Program-made: the position numbers and the translations under genes
NCBI GenBank assembly: GCA_034401135.1
Contig: JAWZSP010000008.1
Location: forward strand, 3,162,001 to 3,226,000
Direction: 5' to 3'
From: Volutella citrinella
Taxonomy: Eukaryota; Ascomycota; Sordariomycetes; Hypocreales; Nectriaceae
DNA: 64,000 nucleotides
Shown: piece by piece, positions 22,328 to 33,931 of the stretch
How the letters are laid out: each line of letters opens with the position of its first letter
How positions within the stretch are numbered: the first letter of the stretch is position 1
The notes under the pieces: model-generated
Seen by the model: only the letters and a program-made list of their open reading frames with translations
Told to the model about the DNA's origin: nothing
Databases searched by the model: none

Positions 22328-22824
22328 TGTAGGTGGACGAAGTGATGCGACTTGAAGAAGTGAGGCTGTCACTGGGAAGAATATAAACCTCCAGAGTTTC
22401 ACGGAGTCGATATCCTTGGTCACATCTGACCTGGCTTACTGTTGACGATGGAGGTTACTTGGCTTCTATCAACGGCTAGACTTCACATTTGCCGAGTGAA
22501 TAGAGGGAAAGAAACAGTTTGGCAGTCATGACTCATGGACCTGGTTCTTGAGTTCTTGGCATAAAAGCAGTGTGCGTTATGGTGTAAGACCAATAGGACG
22601 CCATAATATAAGGACTTAGTAGGGGATGCCAATGACTGAGCACTGAGCAGTAATACATCTAGTATTCAAGAACCTCCGACCAAACTATTGTTGCCATTTT
22701 TTATGACCAGCACTTGTGCCCCCTAATACTCTTCCTCATCTTTACATAACGCGTTTGAAACACTCATCAGGGCTACCACAATACTTGGTAGCTGTTCAAT
22801 GATTGAGCGTCCCCTCCATTCGCC
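22328..22824. other. Intergenic, nothing supported
   Basis: Between the AAA+ gene and the TPR remnant. AT-rich, no recognisable feature. Confidence 0.45.
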
Positions 22825-23262
22825 TTGGTTGTCAGGTTGAAAACCCGCCACGACGACGCCATTGCCTGTCTCAACCAGGCGCTGGAACTAGAGCCAGACG
22901 GGCTACGCATCAAACTTTTGTTGATGGACGTTAATTCTGAATGCGGCCAACTGGGCGCTGCACGGTCTTGTGGTGCGGAGATCTTGGAACTGTGCAAAAC
23001 GGAGAGAGGCCAGGCAGACAATTCAGGCTTAATGGGCATTCTGATTCACCAGGGACTCGCACGAAACTACCTGTCGATTGGCGACTATAAGGACGCTAAA
23101 ATCGCGGCTGAGGAAGGCCTAGGCAGGCTTGAACAACTTGATGATTCGTCGTCTTTGGCGGCTCGCAGATTTGGCTTGTTAGTCACTCTGCGAGCGGCGC
23201 TGGAAATGCTCGGAGATGAGAAGCAGCTGTATGAGGTATCAAAGAAGGTAACGAAACTTTGA
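22825..23262 (+). pseudogene. TPR-repeat protein remnant
   Basis: An open frame without a good ATG (first codon TTG) that encodes TPR-like helices: DDAIACLNQALELEPDGLRIKLL and SIGDYKDAKIAAEEGLGRLEQLDD, with the A/L/G/A spacing of tetratricopeptide repeats. The N-terminal part of any such protein is absent upstream. Most likely the 3' end of a larger gene that has been lost; a short independent protein starting at an internal ATG (22924) cannot be excluded. Confidence 0.5.
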
Positions 23263-23442
23263 ACCAAGTGACATGGCGGAGTATCTAGCTAACGGAACAC
23301 AACTAGATCATTGCTATTCAAGAGTCAACATGGCGTTTCTTGACATAGGAGCGTGACCGGGCCCGGGTTAGTTATAGTAAATATAGGTATCATCATTGTT
23401 AACTGGCAAGGTTCGACAAGAGTCATCATCACAGTTGTGCAG

Positions 23443-23531
23443 CCCAGATGACGCAGTTGCTCGTCGCTATGAAGTTTGTATCTGCCTAGCTGGTGAAGTT
23501 TCCTGTATGCACCCTGAGGGGCCCAATACAG
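23443..23531. repeat. Dispersed repeat, copy 2
   Basis: Related to 13003-13096 over its full length with a 3-base gap and scattered substitutions. It lies 180 bases downstream of the TPR remnant, as copy 1 lies near the RNase H relic. Confidence 0.7.
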
Positions 23532-23642
23532 TCAGAGCGGGGCTTAGCACAAAATTTTAAGAAGAATTAAAGGAGGTATTGTTTCACCATGTCTATTCGG
23601 AACAATGAGTAATATATAGGATCGCGAGCCTGAAGTTCAGGC

Positions 23643-25700
23643 TTATGGTGAACTCTGAATGACGCGAACACTGCTGTATTTTTCAGTGCACCAAAATTCA
23701 AGCGTCCCACGAGCGTGGCAGCAAGTCCACTGGCAACCATTAAAATCATAGTGGCCGTGTTCATCGTCACCTGCCGAAAAGCTGACCAAGACGTGGAAGC
23801 TCGTGTGGGGCCCCGTCAATCTGCTACTGATAGTGGCGTGGCATATCCTAGTGGGCGCAACCCGGACCTCGACGTCGTCGACGCCGATTCGGCATTGTCC
23901 CACCGCGCGCCGAGTGCCGTCGCGGTAGTGGATTATAATGCCTTCGCACTCTCCAGTCATGTGGCGGGTAAAGAGTTGTACAGAGGCTACGTTGTCCAAG
24001 GGGGCAGAAGAGAAAAAGGCGTGACGAAACAGGGAAGGGGGTGATGGCTCGGGGACTGTAAAGGAGATGGGACGTGTTGCTCCGGAGTCGGAGGCCGAGG
24101 CCATGTAGAAAGGCGCAAAAGTCGCTGGCCAGCGGTAGACTAGGGTCGGCATAGTCTCTGTCGAGATTATGGTATCAGTGGTAGATCCGCGATGGGATGG
24201 GCCGATGGCTAGGTCGCCGGAGCGCGACAGTCGAATCTAGCCCCGGTTAGAAACAGTAGTTGCCGGGACGATGACATATCATCCGAGTCATGAGGGATTG
24301 GGAGGGACTCACCAGGAAACAGGGCGACCCGGCGCTCTTGTCTCCAGCCTTGAGCCTGACGCCAAAGGCGGTAATGTGGTCGTCTGCTGAAAGCGGGACA
24401 TACAACCAAGTGAGGGAAGAGAATTTGCTCTTGCGCAGCCTCAACAGCGTGCTTAGAGCAGAAGGGTGCCCACGGGTGTGCGGGTGGATGGCACGGATGG
24501 TATTATGGCAGAAGAAAAAGGTCAGCCCCGTGCATTCCCTCGTCCTGAGCGTTGAAAGACACGCGGGCGGCTTGGTAGGAGTCAGGGATTGGGTCGACAC
24601 AGCAGGGGGCGTGCAAGTATCCCAGAAGTGCAAGGCCTTGGTTGGGTCTGTCACTGTAGGCGAGTCGGAGCATGGCTGGAACGTTAACCGGGCGAAAACG
24701 TACTGGGACTGTCAGGTACAGAAAGCGAACATGTCCAAACGGGGGGCTGGACTGACTTTGAACTCGACAAGGACGTATTCCAAGCCGGCCGCTTCTGCGA
24801 TGGCATAGGCACACTTTCTTGGATATTCCTGCTCCGTGGCTTGATGTGTGTCACGGTCGATCTCGGCCAAGCCCCAGATGTCAACAGTTGGACCGGGGCG
24901 TCGATTGGAGCTGGCTCGCATTCAGGCGCTGCACCACGACGCCATCTTCTGATGCTCAGAAGCGGCACCGCACAGCCAGAGTAATGCTCTCTCGACAGGT
25001 TTCCCGTGAGCTCGAGCACACGAGAAAATCCCTGTATGAGAGCTGCAGACGAGTCCCCTACACCAGTGGCTAAAGGTCGACTCCAGGGGGGATCTTTGAA
25101 GTGGTCCCACACTGCGAGCGCCTCGGCCTCGGTGTATCCCCAGATGGCTTCCTGTAGCTCTGCAGGGAGTTTGTGCATGGGGAGCCCCCAATCTTCTGCC
25201 ATGACGCTCGCCAGAGTCGCCGCAGACGCTTGGCCTCTCAGGGAAGCCAAGCGCCCAGGATGGGCCGAGAGCCAGGGACGACGCCACGAGAGTGCCGCCA
25301 GGAGCAGGCTGATGCTGTCCTTGGCGTTGCATTTATTCTGGAACAACTCGAGACAGTCGGGATGAAACACGCAGTCTTGGATGCAGTGCGCCGCGCATGT
25401 CTCGCACGGTTCAGTGCCGTCGAAACATAGAACGATGTTGTTTAGCTCTGTCTGGGGCTTTAGATACCGTGCGAACCGGGTTTCTGGCACCGCCGTAGCC
25501 CCCTCGCCTGCCGCTACAGAGGTAGCATTTGGTTCCCCTTGACGAGAAATTGGAGAGTGACGATCTTTATCGAGGAATGCGATTGTCTCCTTACGGTGGA
25601 AGGACTTGTCGCACAAACCGCACTTGTGGGCTAGGGGGATATGCGGTCGGTGGTCTTGGACTCGAGGACGGCGGCGAAGACGTGTGAGGCGGAGGCGCAT
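23643..25700 (-). CDS. Conserved fungal protein with Cys-rich N-terminus
   Basis: Member of a filamentous-fungal family of unknown function. Four exons fit: 24974-25700, 24757-24914, 24313-24708 and 23643-24236, with introns of 59, 48 and 76 bp, about 624 aa. The first intron is the least certain (donor gtgcgg, acceptor gcgag). The N-terminus has paired cysteines like a treble-clef or RING-like module (CGLCDKSFHRKE, later CETCAAHCIQDCVFHPDC), then LHKLPAELQEAIW, resembling an F-box-type helix. Later hallmarks are the central GLTFFFCHNTIRAIHPHT, LYVPLSADDHITAFGVRL, IRLSRSGDLAIGP and the C-terminal CEGIIIHYRDGTRRAVGQC. A role as a substrate adaptor is possible from the Cys-rich and F-box-like parts, but is only a guess. 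Confidence 0.7.
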
Positions 25701-26882
25701 GGCTCAAGCGGGAGAGTGGTCACTGAGATGCAAAAAGGAAGATGCCCAAGGTGCGTGTTGGTCCTGTTGGATGAGGCTGCGTGGGCTGATGAGGCAGTGC
25801 TACGTCAGCACGTGACCCATGAGCCACGGACGGCTGAATTAAATTCCTCACCTATGCTTGGCATTGAGGGACCGAGGTTTGCATTTTTCCATGATATGTT
25901 GCATTAGACGAGTTGATGTGAGGTTGAAAAGTGAGAAGCGCATTATCTGAGCTGAGGTTTTAGCCAAGTTCGCATGTAATAGTTGGCGTTGCAAGTTGGA
26001 GATGGACTCATACTTAACTTGACGATTGACGGCGGATACGGGCAGACTGTTAGGACACTGATTGGCTGGATGCAACTCGTCAGTCCGTGGAGGCTGAACT
26101 GGCCATTTAGACGGGCTGGACATGATGCTGACACACAGATGACACCAGGATCGGGGCTGGACGGGGATCCCCCACGAAATCCCCACAGCCGGTGGCCGTC
26201 TTCCCAGTCGCAGCTCCCGCAGCTGGCAGGGATACATGCCGCCGGTCGTGTGACTCGCCGTGTCTGGGCGTCTTGTGCAATGGAGACGGTTAAACAAGCA
26301 CAGCTGCTCCCCAGCTTACCAGTGGCCGGCTAGCCGAGCGCTGACACGGACGGCAGCGCCCATTGTTTAGCAGACGGCAGGTTTGTGCGGTCAAGAGACA
26401 TCTCTTTCCAAGACTTGAGGCCCAGCCCATGTCGTGCGACGAGCCTGATCGACGACACTAGTTGCGCCGTCGAATCCCCCTCACCCGCCCATCTCATTGC
26501 GCAATACAAAGGGTCGGCCGCAAACAACAACGGCGCCAACTGCTTCCCTGCGGCGGAAATCCTCAGCTGCCTCGCCTGGGACAGATCGGCATGTTTTCTG
26601 AATGCGCTAGACTCCAACGGTGGCCGCCGGCAGCAATGGCGACATCGAGCCCCGCGCCGACGCAACGCACAGCGTATGACGGACATGTACATACAGCAGA
26701 GCAGTCACAGGAGCACAGAGTTTTGGGCGGCAATGCAGCAGACGACGCGTGAGCCAACCTTGCGTACCTACTTAACCAAGCGGTGCATCTCCCGTGCAGC
26801 CGTGCGCAGGAGCGACGGAGAGATCTGGGCTAAAGCTTGAATCATCTTTGCCGTTGCATCACCAGACTCTGAGCTTGCAACC
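25701..26882. other. Intergenic / divergent promoter region
   Basis: 1.18 kb between the divergent Cys-rich protein and MFS genes. Open frames at 25848-26297 and 26330-26840 overlap on opposite strands and show no domain. Nothing further recognised. Confidence 0.5.
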
Positions 26883-28564
26883 ATGGCGTCGTCGACGGAT
26901 CCGCAGCAGAAATACGACACCTTCGAGGCCAAGGACCACGAGGGGGCGCAGAGCAGCTATGCGTCGTCGGACGAGGACCTGGCCATCATCCCCAAGGGCG
27001 TGCTGGACCCCGTCTACGAGGCCAAGGCCCGGGTCCTCAACCGCGCGGTACGTCTGCTCACGCTCTCATCCATGTCCGCCAGATTCCAGCTGACTCTCTA
27101 GATTGCCGACATTGGCATGGGTCGCTACCAGTGGGAGCTCTTCGTCGTCATCGGCTTCGGCTGGGCCAGCGACAACCTGTGGCCCATCGTCACGTCGCTC
27201 ATCCTGCCGTCCATCGCCAACGAGTTCGCACCCGCGTACCCGGCGCTGCTGACACTCGCCCAGAACATTGGCCTCCTCGGCGGCGCCGTCTTCTGGGGTT
27301 TCGGGTGCGACATCTTTGGCCGCCGGTGGGCCTTCAACATCACGCTGGGCCTGACGGCCGTCTGGGGCCTCGTCGCCGCGGGTGCACCCAACTTCGCCGC
27401 CATTGGTGTCTTCGCTGCCTTCTGGTCTTTTGGCGTCGGCGGCAACCTGCCAGTCGACTCGGCCATCTTCCTCGAGTTCCTGCCCGCATCGCACCAGTAC
27501 CTGCTAACCGTGCTCTCCATCGACTGGGCCATCGCCCAGGTCATCGCCAACCTCATCGGCTGGCCGCTGCTGGGCCACATGACGTGCCAGCAGGACGAGA
27601 CGAACTGCACGCGGTCCAAGAACATGGGCTGGCGCTACTTCGTCATTACGGTTGGCGGCCTGACGCTGCTCATGTTCGCCGGCCGCTTCGTCTTCTTCAC
27701 CATCTACGAGTCGCCCAAGTATCTCATGAGCAAGGGCCGCGACGAAGAGGCCGTGGCCGTGGTGCACACCGTCGCCCGCAAGAATGGCAAGACGAGCTCC
27801 CTCACCGTCGAGCACCTCCGCGCCTGCGAGCCCGACGGCTACGTGGCCCGCACCGACGCTGCCGTCGCCATCCGTCGCCAGCTCCAAAAGTTTGACCTCG
27901 AAAACGTCCGCGTGCTCTTCTCGTCGTCGCGTCTTGCCCTCAGCACCGGCCTCATCATGGGCGTCTGGGCCCTCATCGGCCTGGGATACCCGCTCTACAA
28001 CGCCTTCCTGCCCTTCATCCAGGCCACCCGCGGCGCAGACTTTGGCGACGGCAGTACATACCTGACCTACCGCAACAGCCTCATCATCTCCGTCCTCGGC
28101 GTCCCCGGCGCGCTGCTGGGCGGCTACCTCGTCGAGGTGCCCCGCGTCGGCCGCAAGGGCACTCTCGCTACCAGCACCATCCTGACGGGCGTCTTCCTCT
28201 ACTGCTCCACCACGGCCCTCACCAGCGCCGCGCTGCTGGGGTGGAACTGCGCCTTTAACTTCTTCAGCAACATCATGTACGCCGTCCTCTACAGCTTCAC
28301 CCCGGAGCTGTTTCCGACTCCGCAACGGGGGACTGGAAATGGGCTGGCCGCGACCTGTAACCGCGTGTTTGGCATCATGGCAGTAAGTGGATGTATTTTG
28401 GCTGACCAACGTGACAAAAGACTAACATGCTGCAGCCAATTGTCGCCATGTTTGCTAATTTGAAGACTGCGGCGCCGGTATATACCAGTGGAGCGCTCTT
28501 CATCGCCGCGGGCCTCATGGTGTTGGCGCTGCCGTTTGAGTCTAGAGGAAAGGCCGCTCTATAG
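26883..28564 (+). CDS. MFS transporter, SV2/SVOP-like
   Basis: Membrane transporter of the major facilitator superfamily, 524 aa, plasma membrane expected. Three exons: 26883-27047, 27102-28382 and 28436-28564, introns 54 and 53 bp. After a 60-residue acidic cytosolic tail come twelve hydrophobic segments. Marks are MGRYQWELFVVIGFGWASDNLW (helix 1, SV2-like), GCDIFGRRWAFNITL (loop 2-3), FTIYESPKYLMSKGRDEEAV (central-loop entry) and TPELFPTPQRGTGNGLAATCNRVFGI (helix 11, typical of organic-ion/metabolite transporters of this group). Substrate unknown. Confidence 0.9.
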
Positions 28565-29287
28565 AACACTAGAGTCGGGACGGTCTCGAGCATTGAGCTG
28601 CTGACATGTCCACGGGTGTTTTTGCTGCGTACTCTTTATCTAATACCCGGCTGCCACTGCTACAGAGAGTTTAAACCAGTTTACATTACATTACAGTGCA
28701 TACACGCTGCTTTTAATAAGATGCTATTCATTGACCATGAACAAGGGCTACTCTACCATTCCCGAATTAAATGTACTCAATATCTACTAGGCTTTCTGAT
28801 ACAAAGTCATGTACCAACGAAGACAACACATTCCCCCGTGATACAGTACAGGCTACTTGCAACTCGTTTTGCCCAGGCGTCGGCGAGACACTTTATCTTT
28901 TCGGAAACTCGAAATTCTAGTACATCGAACGCTGATCATTCTTTCGTCTTTACAGCCGTCCAACCTAGCTGTGTGCCTTGTACAGAGATCCATTAGTAAA
29001 AGAGTTACAGGGCATTGCTAGCTCACATTGCTAGCTCACCCCCATGACTGTTGAATAAAAGAAACAAAGGAGCAGATGGACACTCATTCTGAAGGGGTGC
29101 CTGGAAGATATGAGTTCTACCAAGGTGGAGGAGCGGCCCGTCCCGCAGCTCCCGCCTAGTCCAGGCAAGACTCATGGCCTCAACGGCACTCACTTTAATA
29201 CCGTCCAAAACGCGCGTGACGTCTTATCACTAGCAGGTTTCTTGGGAACTCAATGCTATTCAAAGCCTGGAGGAGCAATCGAAAGAT
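28565..29287. other. Intergenic, shared 3' region
   Basis: Convergent ends of the MFS and dehydrogenase genes. Contains a direct 13-bp duplication of ATTGCTAGCTCAC at about 29014-29039. No gene seen. Confidence 0.5.
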
Positions 29288-30359
29288 CTATTTATCATCT
29301 CGTTTCCTAACCAAGTCCGTCTCAAACGGCAAGCCAGCTCTCGTTCTAACGACGCCATACATGGACGACGAGTCGAGTGGCCGGCCCTGGGCTTCCGAAA
29401 ACCGCTGCGCCTCCTCGAGGTTCTTGAGCGCCACTTCAGCGACCTCCAGCTTGGTGCCCACCTCCCCAGCACACGCGATGCCATGTCCGACATCCTTGAG
29501 AGCCAGGTTGAGGTCCGACCACGGCCTCTCGCCAACGGGCGGCATATACGCACCCGTGGTGAGGCGCCTCGACATGGACAGCGCCAGCGGGCCGTACTGC
29601 TGCTCAATCAGGGCCTCCATGTTCTCGCTCCCCAGCCCCGTCTTTTCAGCAAAGACGTGCGCCTCGGCGATGACCTCCATCATGCCCGCGGTGATGAAGT
29701 TGCTACCAAAGATGTAAGCATACCGCTGCTGCGGGGAAAGGAGGGGGGGATGACTTGCCCTGCCGTCTTGAGCATGCTAGACTGTCTCACATCCTCGCCA
29801 AGGCGGATGACGCCCCTACCCATGACGCCCACAACAAACGGGCTAATCACCCGCACGGCGTCATCAGGCCCAGCAATCACCCAGAGCAGCCGGCCCTCCT
29901 GCGCGACAGGGCTGGCGCCAAACACGGGCGCCGCGACGAACCGGGCTCCCCGCTCGCGCAGCCGCGCCGCCGCCCGGGCAGACGACTCGGGCAGCACGGT
30001 GCTCGTGTCGACGACAATCTTGCCCGCCAGGTCGGCCGGGCTGGCGGCGATGGCGTCCACCGTGGCCTCCAGCGCGGCGTCCTCGCTCAGCGACGTGAAG
30101 ATGACGTCGCTGGCCGCGACCTGCTCGGCCACCGAGGCCGCGGGCACGGCGCCGAGTGTCTTGAGGGTGTCGCCGCGCGACATGGTGCGGTTGTGGTACA
30201 CGAGACTCGGGGCGCCCGTCACGGCGAGGTGTTTCTGGAGGTTCGTCGCCATGGGGAGGCCCATGGACCCGAGGCCTGCTCGTCGGGTCAGCCGCAGCCA
30301 CGCGGGGTGAGTGTAAGCTTGGGCGCGGTACCTATCCATCCAATCCGGAGTCCGGCCAT
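29288..30359 (-). CDS. Beta-hydroxyacid dehydrogenase (3-hydroxyisobutyrate/6-phosphogluconate type)
   Basis: NAD(P)-dependent oxidoreductase of the 3-hydroxyisobutyrate dehydrogenase family, 319 aa. Three exons: 30332-30359, 29759-30275 and 29288-29702. The very short first exon encodes MAGLRIGWI and completes the Rossmann motif across the intron as GLGSMGLPMA. Other marks are TSLSEDAALEA, DTSTVLPES (DTST substrate motif), FVAAPVFGASPVAQEG and the catalytic-lysine segment KTAGNF, which straddles the second intron. That intron starts with GC (gcaagt) rather than GT and ends in TAG. C-terminal all-helical domain is complete. Natural substrate is probably a short beta-hydroxyacid, not determined. 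Confidence 0.88.
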
Positions 30360-31436
30360 TTTTGCAATGTCTTGGCTTTGCGGTGGTAAAACAGCGCTTT
30401 TGGAGAGTCGGGGTGAGTCATGAGGAGCATCACGAGAGATGTTGTGCACACGTCACGTGCAGCTCCAATGTCCGATATCGACGGGACCCTGGCAGCCATT
30501 CTTTCGCCGCCGGGTGGTTGTAGGTCGGTGATACGCTTTCGGCAGCACGCGCAGTCTCGTGGCGTTGATGGCTTACGATAATTCAATGTTTTGTCTCCGA
30601 GAGTGTCTGTGCGTGGGAGAGAGGGAATGTTTGTGGGACTGCGGCTATTGGCATCAGCCTCCAGTCTGTAAACAGGTTTGAATCGGGTTTCAATCATTTC
30701 AAACAAGGAAAGCCTTGACTGAATTAAGACGGTGGATGTAGGTAAAGCTGCTTGCCCGGTTGCTGCTGAGTCGTGTAGATGATAGATGGCTTGCTTCAAA
30801 GACGCCACATACCTGGCACCGTCCCGCTCCAGGACACAGCCTGGTTGCCAAGCGACGTATACGGTATCTCACACAATAATCTCACACAATAAACCTCACG
30901 GTTGCCAAGAGCTCTGTGGTGAAACAATGACGAATGACTCAAGACACAAACCTCAACGTTGTCCGTCTATCTGCACGGATACTCTGGCTGACTGCATACA
31001 GAGATGATTACCGTCTGCATTGATGCCCGTCGGACTGGCCCTTATTGTCGATCGCTGCACGCACAGGCATTTCGCTCTTGAGAGCTGAAAAAGCCCGAGC
31101 AGCGACCCCGCATTCTCACACGGACGTCGCGGATACACCGCCAGAAGCTCGGGTCTGGAATATCTTGGCTCTTTATTGTCGGCCATGGATGTTTCGGGAT
31201 TTATGCTTGGCCTTGTGGAGCTGGCTTGACTTTTGCAAGCTGGTGCCTGATATGAATTGCGCAATGTCCATGTCGTGCAACAAGCCCGTCTAGCAGACGT
31301 CCAAGATTCGTTCCTTAAAGACATCCACGGACCGTTGATTGTTGTCCTTGTACCAGAGTCAACATCTGTTTCACCAGTTTCTCCGCAGGTCTTACACATC
31401 CGCTTGCCTCTTCCACACTCTACCAGGTACTCCAAG
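30360..31436. other. Intergenic / divergent promoter region
   Basis: 1.08 kb between dehydrogenase and cutinase starts. Frames on either strand here (for example 30332-30808 minus) have no recognisable domain. CCAAT- or TATA-like elements were not clear. Confidence 0.45.
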
Positions 31437-32365
31437 ATGCGCTTCGTCTTTGTCGCGGTGCTTTGTCTCGCCGCTGGAGTAGAAGCCATTGGCCTTCTCG
31501 ATGGGTTGTTCGACGTCCTCAACAAGGTCGTCAGCCCTATTTTGGGCAAAAAGCCTACGTGCGCCCCGGGCCTCAAGATGTTCGTCGCACGCGGCACCAG
31601 CGAGCTCCAGGGCCCGGGTGTCATGGGGTCCCTGGCGACCAAGATTGCCGGTCGCATCAGGGGATCGGACGTCCAGGCCGTCGAGTACCCGGCGTCGTTG
31701 GAGGATCCCTTCTACACCATCTCCGCCGGCGAGGGGACTGGGTTTCTGCAGCAGGCCATAAAGCAGTACGTCGAGACTTGTCCGCGGCACAAGATTGCTG
31801 TTTTGGGGTACTCTCAGGTGAGTAGATTCCTACCGACGGCTGGCTCGTTGGCTGATGACAACCAAGGGCGGCCAAGTAGCCTGTGACACCTTTTGCGGAG
31901 CAAACGCCATCTGGGGAAGCCCCCAGCCGCTCGAGCGGCGATTGACAAAGGATGGTAAGTCGTGTTGCCTAGTTCTGGGCCGCGTTCTAATATTTGCAGT
32001 TGTTGCTGTCATCATGTTTGGCGATCCTTCCATGAACAAAGATGCTTCGTTCCGCCGGGGCACGGCAAAGGCGGGCTTCAGTGTAAGTGCCACGGTGCCG
32101 TCCCACGCCTCATATCTGACACTTTCAGGTTTTCACGAGGCCTGATGTCAGCAAGTGCGAGTACATGGGTAACAAGATGAGATCGTACTGCGACCAAGGC
32201 GACGTGTTCTGTGACCAGACTGCGGCACCGAATTTCGATGCCCATCTGACCTACATCCAAGTCTACGGTGACGAGGTGCAGAAGTTTATAGTGGACCAGT
32301 ACCAAAAGTCAGGAGGTTCTCCGAAGAAAAACAAGAGGCGGCGTCTGGACGAGGACTTGGACTAG
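31437..32365 (+). CDS. Secreted cutinase / acetylxylan esterase (CE5)
   Basis: Secreted serine esterase of the cutinase fold (CE5), hydrolysing cutin-type polyesters or acetylated xylan. Four exons: 31437-31817, 31867-31954, 32000-32082 and 32129-32365; introns 49, 45 and 46 bp; 262 aa. A signal peptide of about 18 residues (MRFVFVAVLCLAAGVEA) is present. The nucleophile elbow GYSQGGQVA is formed across intron 1 (Ser126). Asp lies in the conserved loop CDQGDVFCD and the catalytic His in FDAHLTYIQVYG. KMFVARGTSE is the oxyanion-hole region. Unusual is the strongly basic then acidic tail KKNKRRRLDEDLD. Context gives no further hint. Confidence 0.92.
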
Positions 32366-33931
32366 ATGACTGATATCGTTCGCTGTTGTTGAGCAGCTGC
32401 TTTGATGAGAATAAGGCGACTAAGATGGGGTGATATCGGTCTATTTTTGATGAATTCTGGTATAAATTGCAAATTACAATATGGGCATGAAAACTTGGAG
32501 GAATGAAAGGGAAGGGTTGTAGCTGTGGGCCATTTATTGAGAGATTGCGTTTTGCATGAAAGCTGAGGTCGTACACTATAATCCGGCTGCACTTCGCCAT
32601 GGCATTGCTAGAAATTCACCAGCACTCAAGTGCCAATTGGTCAGGCTATAGCTCAACGATTCGATTGGTCTCAGTCTATGTATGCACGTCACGCATGTGG
32701 TTCCCTCTCGTAAGGACTAAGCATGCATAGAAAGTCGGCATGAGGCTGCTTCCAATACACCACAGCCACAAAAAACCTTCAATGCATTCGCTGATCCTGA
32801 GAAAGATGTCCGGGCTCTGCGATCAGAGGCCACCGCAAGCCACTGGGCATCCTAAGCACACATCCGTCGGCGGCGCAATTAGCATGCACACCATCACATG
32901 GCATAATCAAGCTTGTGATGGATGAGGCTTGATCCAGCCAACCATCGCAAGCATCACGGCAAGCCTCACATCTTATCTGATAATAAATTTATTGGTCACG
33001 CGACCAATCCCACCAACGGGGAAGACGCGAAGTCTCACGCACCCTTCGCTGGTGCCCCGGCACACACGATTCGTACAATATCCGGGCCGAAGAGGCAGCT
33101 GAACAACCATCTGGATGCTTCCGAGCTACGGAAGGTGGGCAGTAGGTTTGGTAGCCCATCGCTAAAAGGCTCCCCCACTCCAGCTAGCCACGAGCAAGAG
33201 AGTTCAAGGTGACGGTCTGGCTTGTGGCATCCATTCGAGGACTCTATTGGCTGGTTTTAACCGGGACATTGTTATGCTAATTTAGCATAATTATGGTTGC
33301 TGGGAGGGGTCGAGCGGGCCACACTGCTCTAAACGTGCCGTCGCTGCCGTGTGTCCCGAAGCCCATCAGCCGGCGCGAGTCGATGCGACTCAGGCAGATT
33401 GGTTGGAGCTTCCGGATAACCGGGTAATCGACGCAGGTTCGCATCGTGCTCCACTATCTGAGCACGAAAATACCCTTGCGGCTCTGGCAATTGATCCAAT
33501 CCCGAGCAGGCCACGCGTCACCGAGGAGCCAGCGGGCCCGACGCCGCATGGTGCGGTAGATTGATAAGATTATGGGAATGGCTGTGGTGGGGGACGGAAT
33601 TGGGTTCCGGTGGTGGCGAGATTGATAAGCTTTTCAATCAAGCTTTTGAAGAGGGGTGGGAGGACTTGGGTGTGTGTGTGTGGCACCGAGATAATCATCA
33701 TTGTTGACGATGCAGCCACCACCATCTGGAATGGCCCAAAACATCTACGACGAATAGTGACTTCACACTCTCTTCACAGCTTGCCATCTCCAACGACACT
33801 TGACAAATAGAAGCGAGCCAGGCTCCTTGTACGAATCAAAATTATCAAAAAAGCTAGACACTTAGCAATCATTAGAATTTAGGTATCCAGGCAAGCATGA
33901 ATCATGGCACCAATCACTTTTCCCACCCAGT
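32366..33931. other. Intergenic, no gene seen
   Basis: 1.57 kb between the 3' ends of the cutinase and FET3 genes. Several short frames exist, none with a domain or consistent coding signal. Contains a short GT run near 33670-33680. Confidence 0.5.

Noticed and set aside
22825..23262. Calling the TPR frame an intact gene
   Set aside because: No suitable ATG or upstream exon, and only the C-terminal part of a TPR protein is seen.
27504..28409. 301-codon open frame on the minus strand inside the MFS gene
   Set aside because: Antisense shadow of a strongly GC-biased coding region; low-complexity Glu/Asp/Gly-rich translation and no domain.
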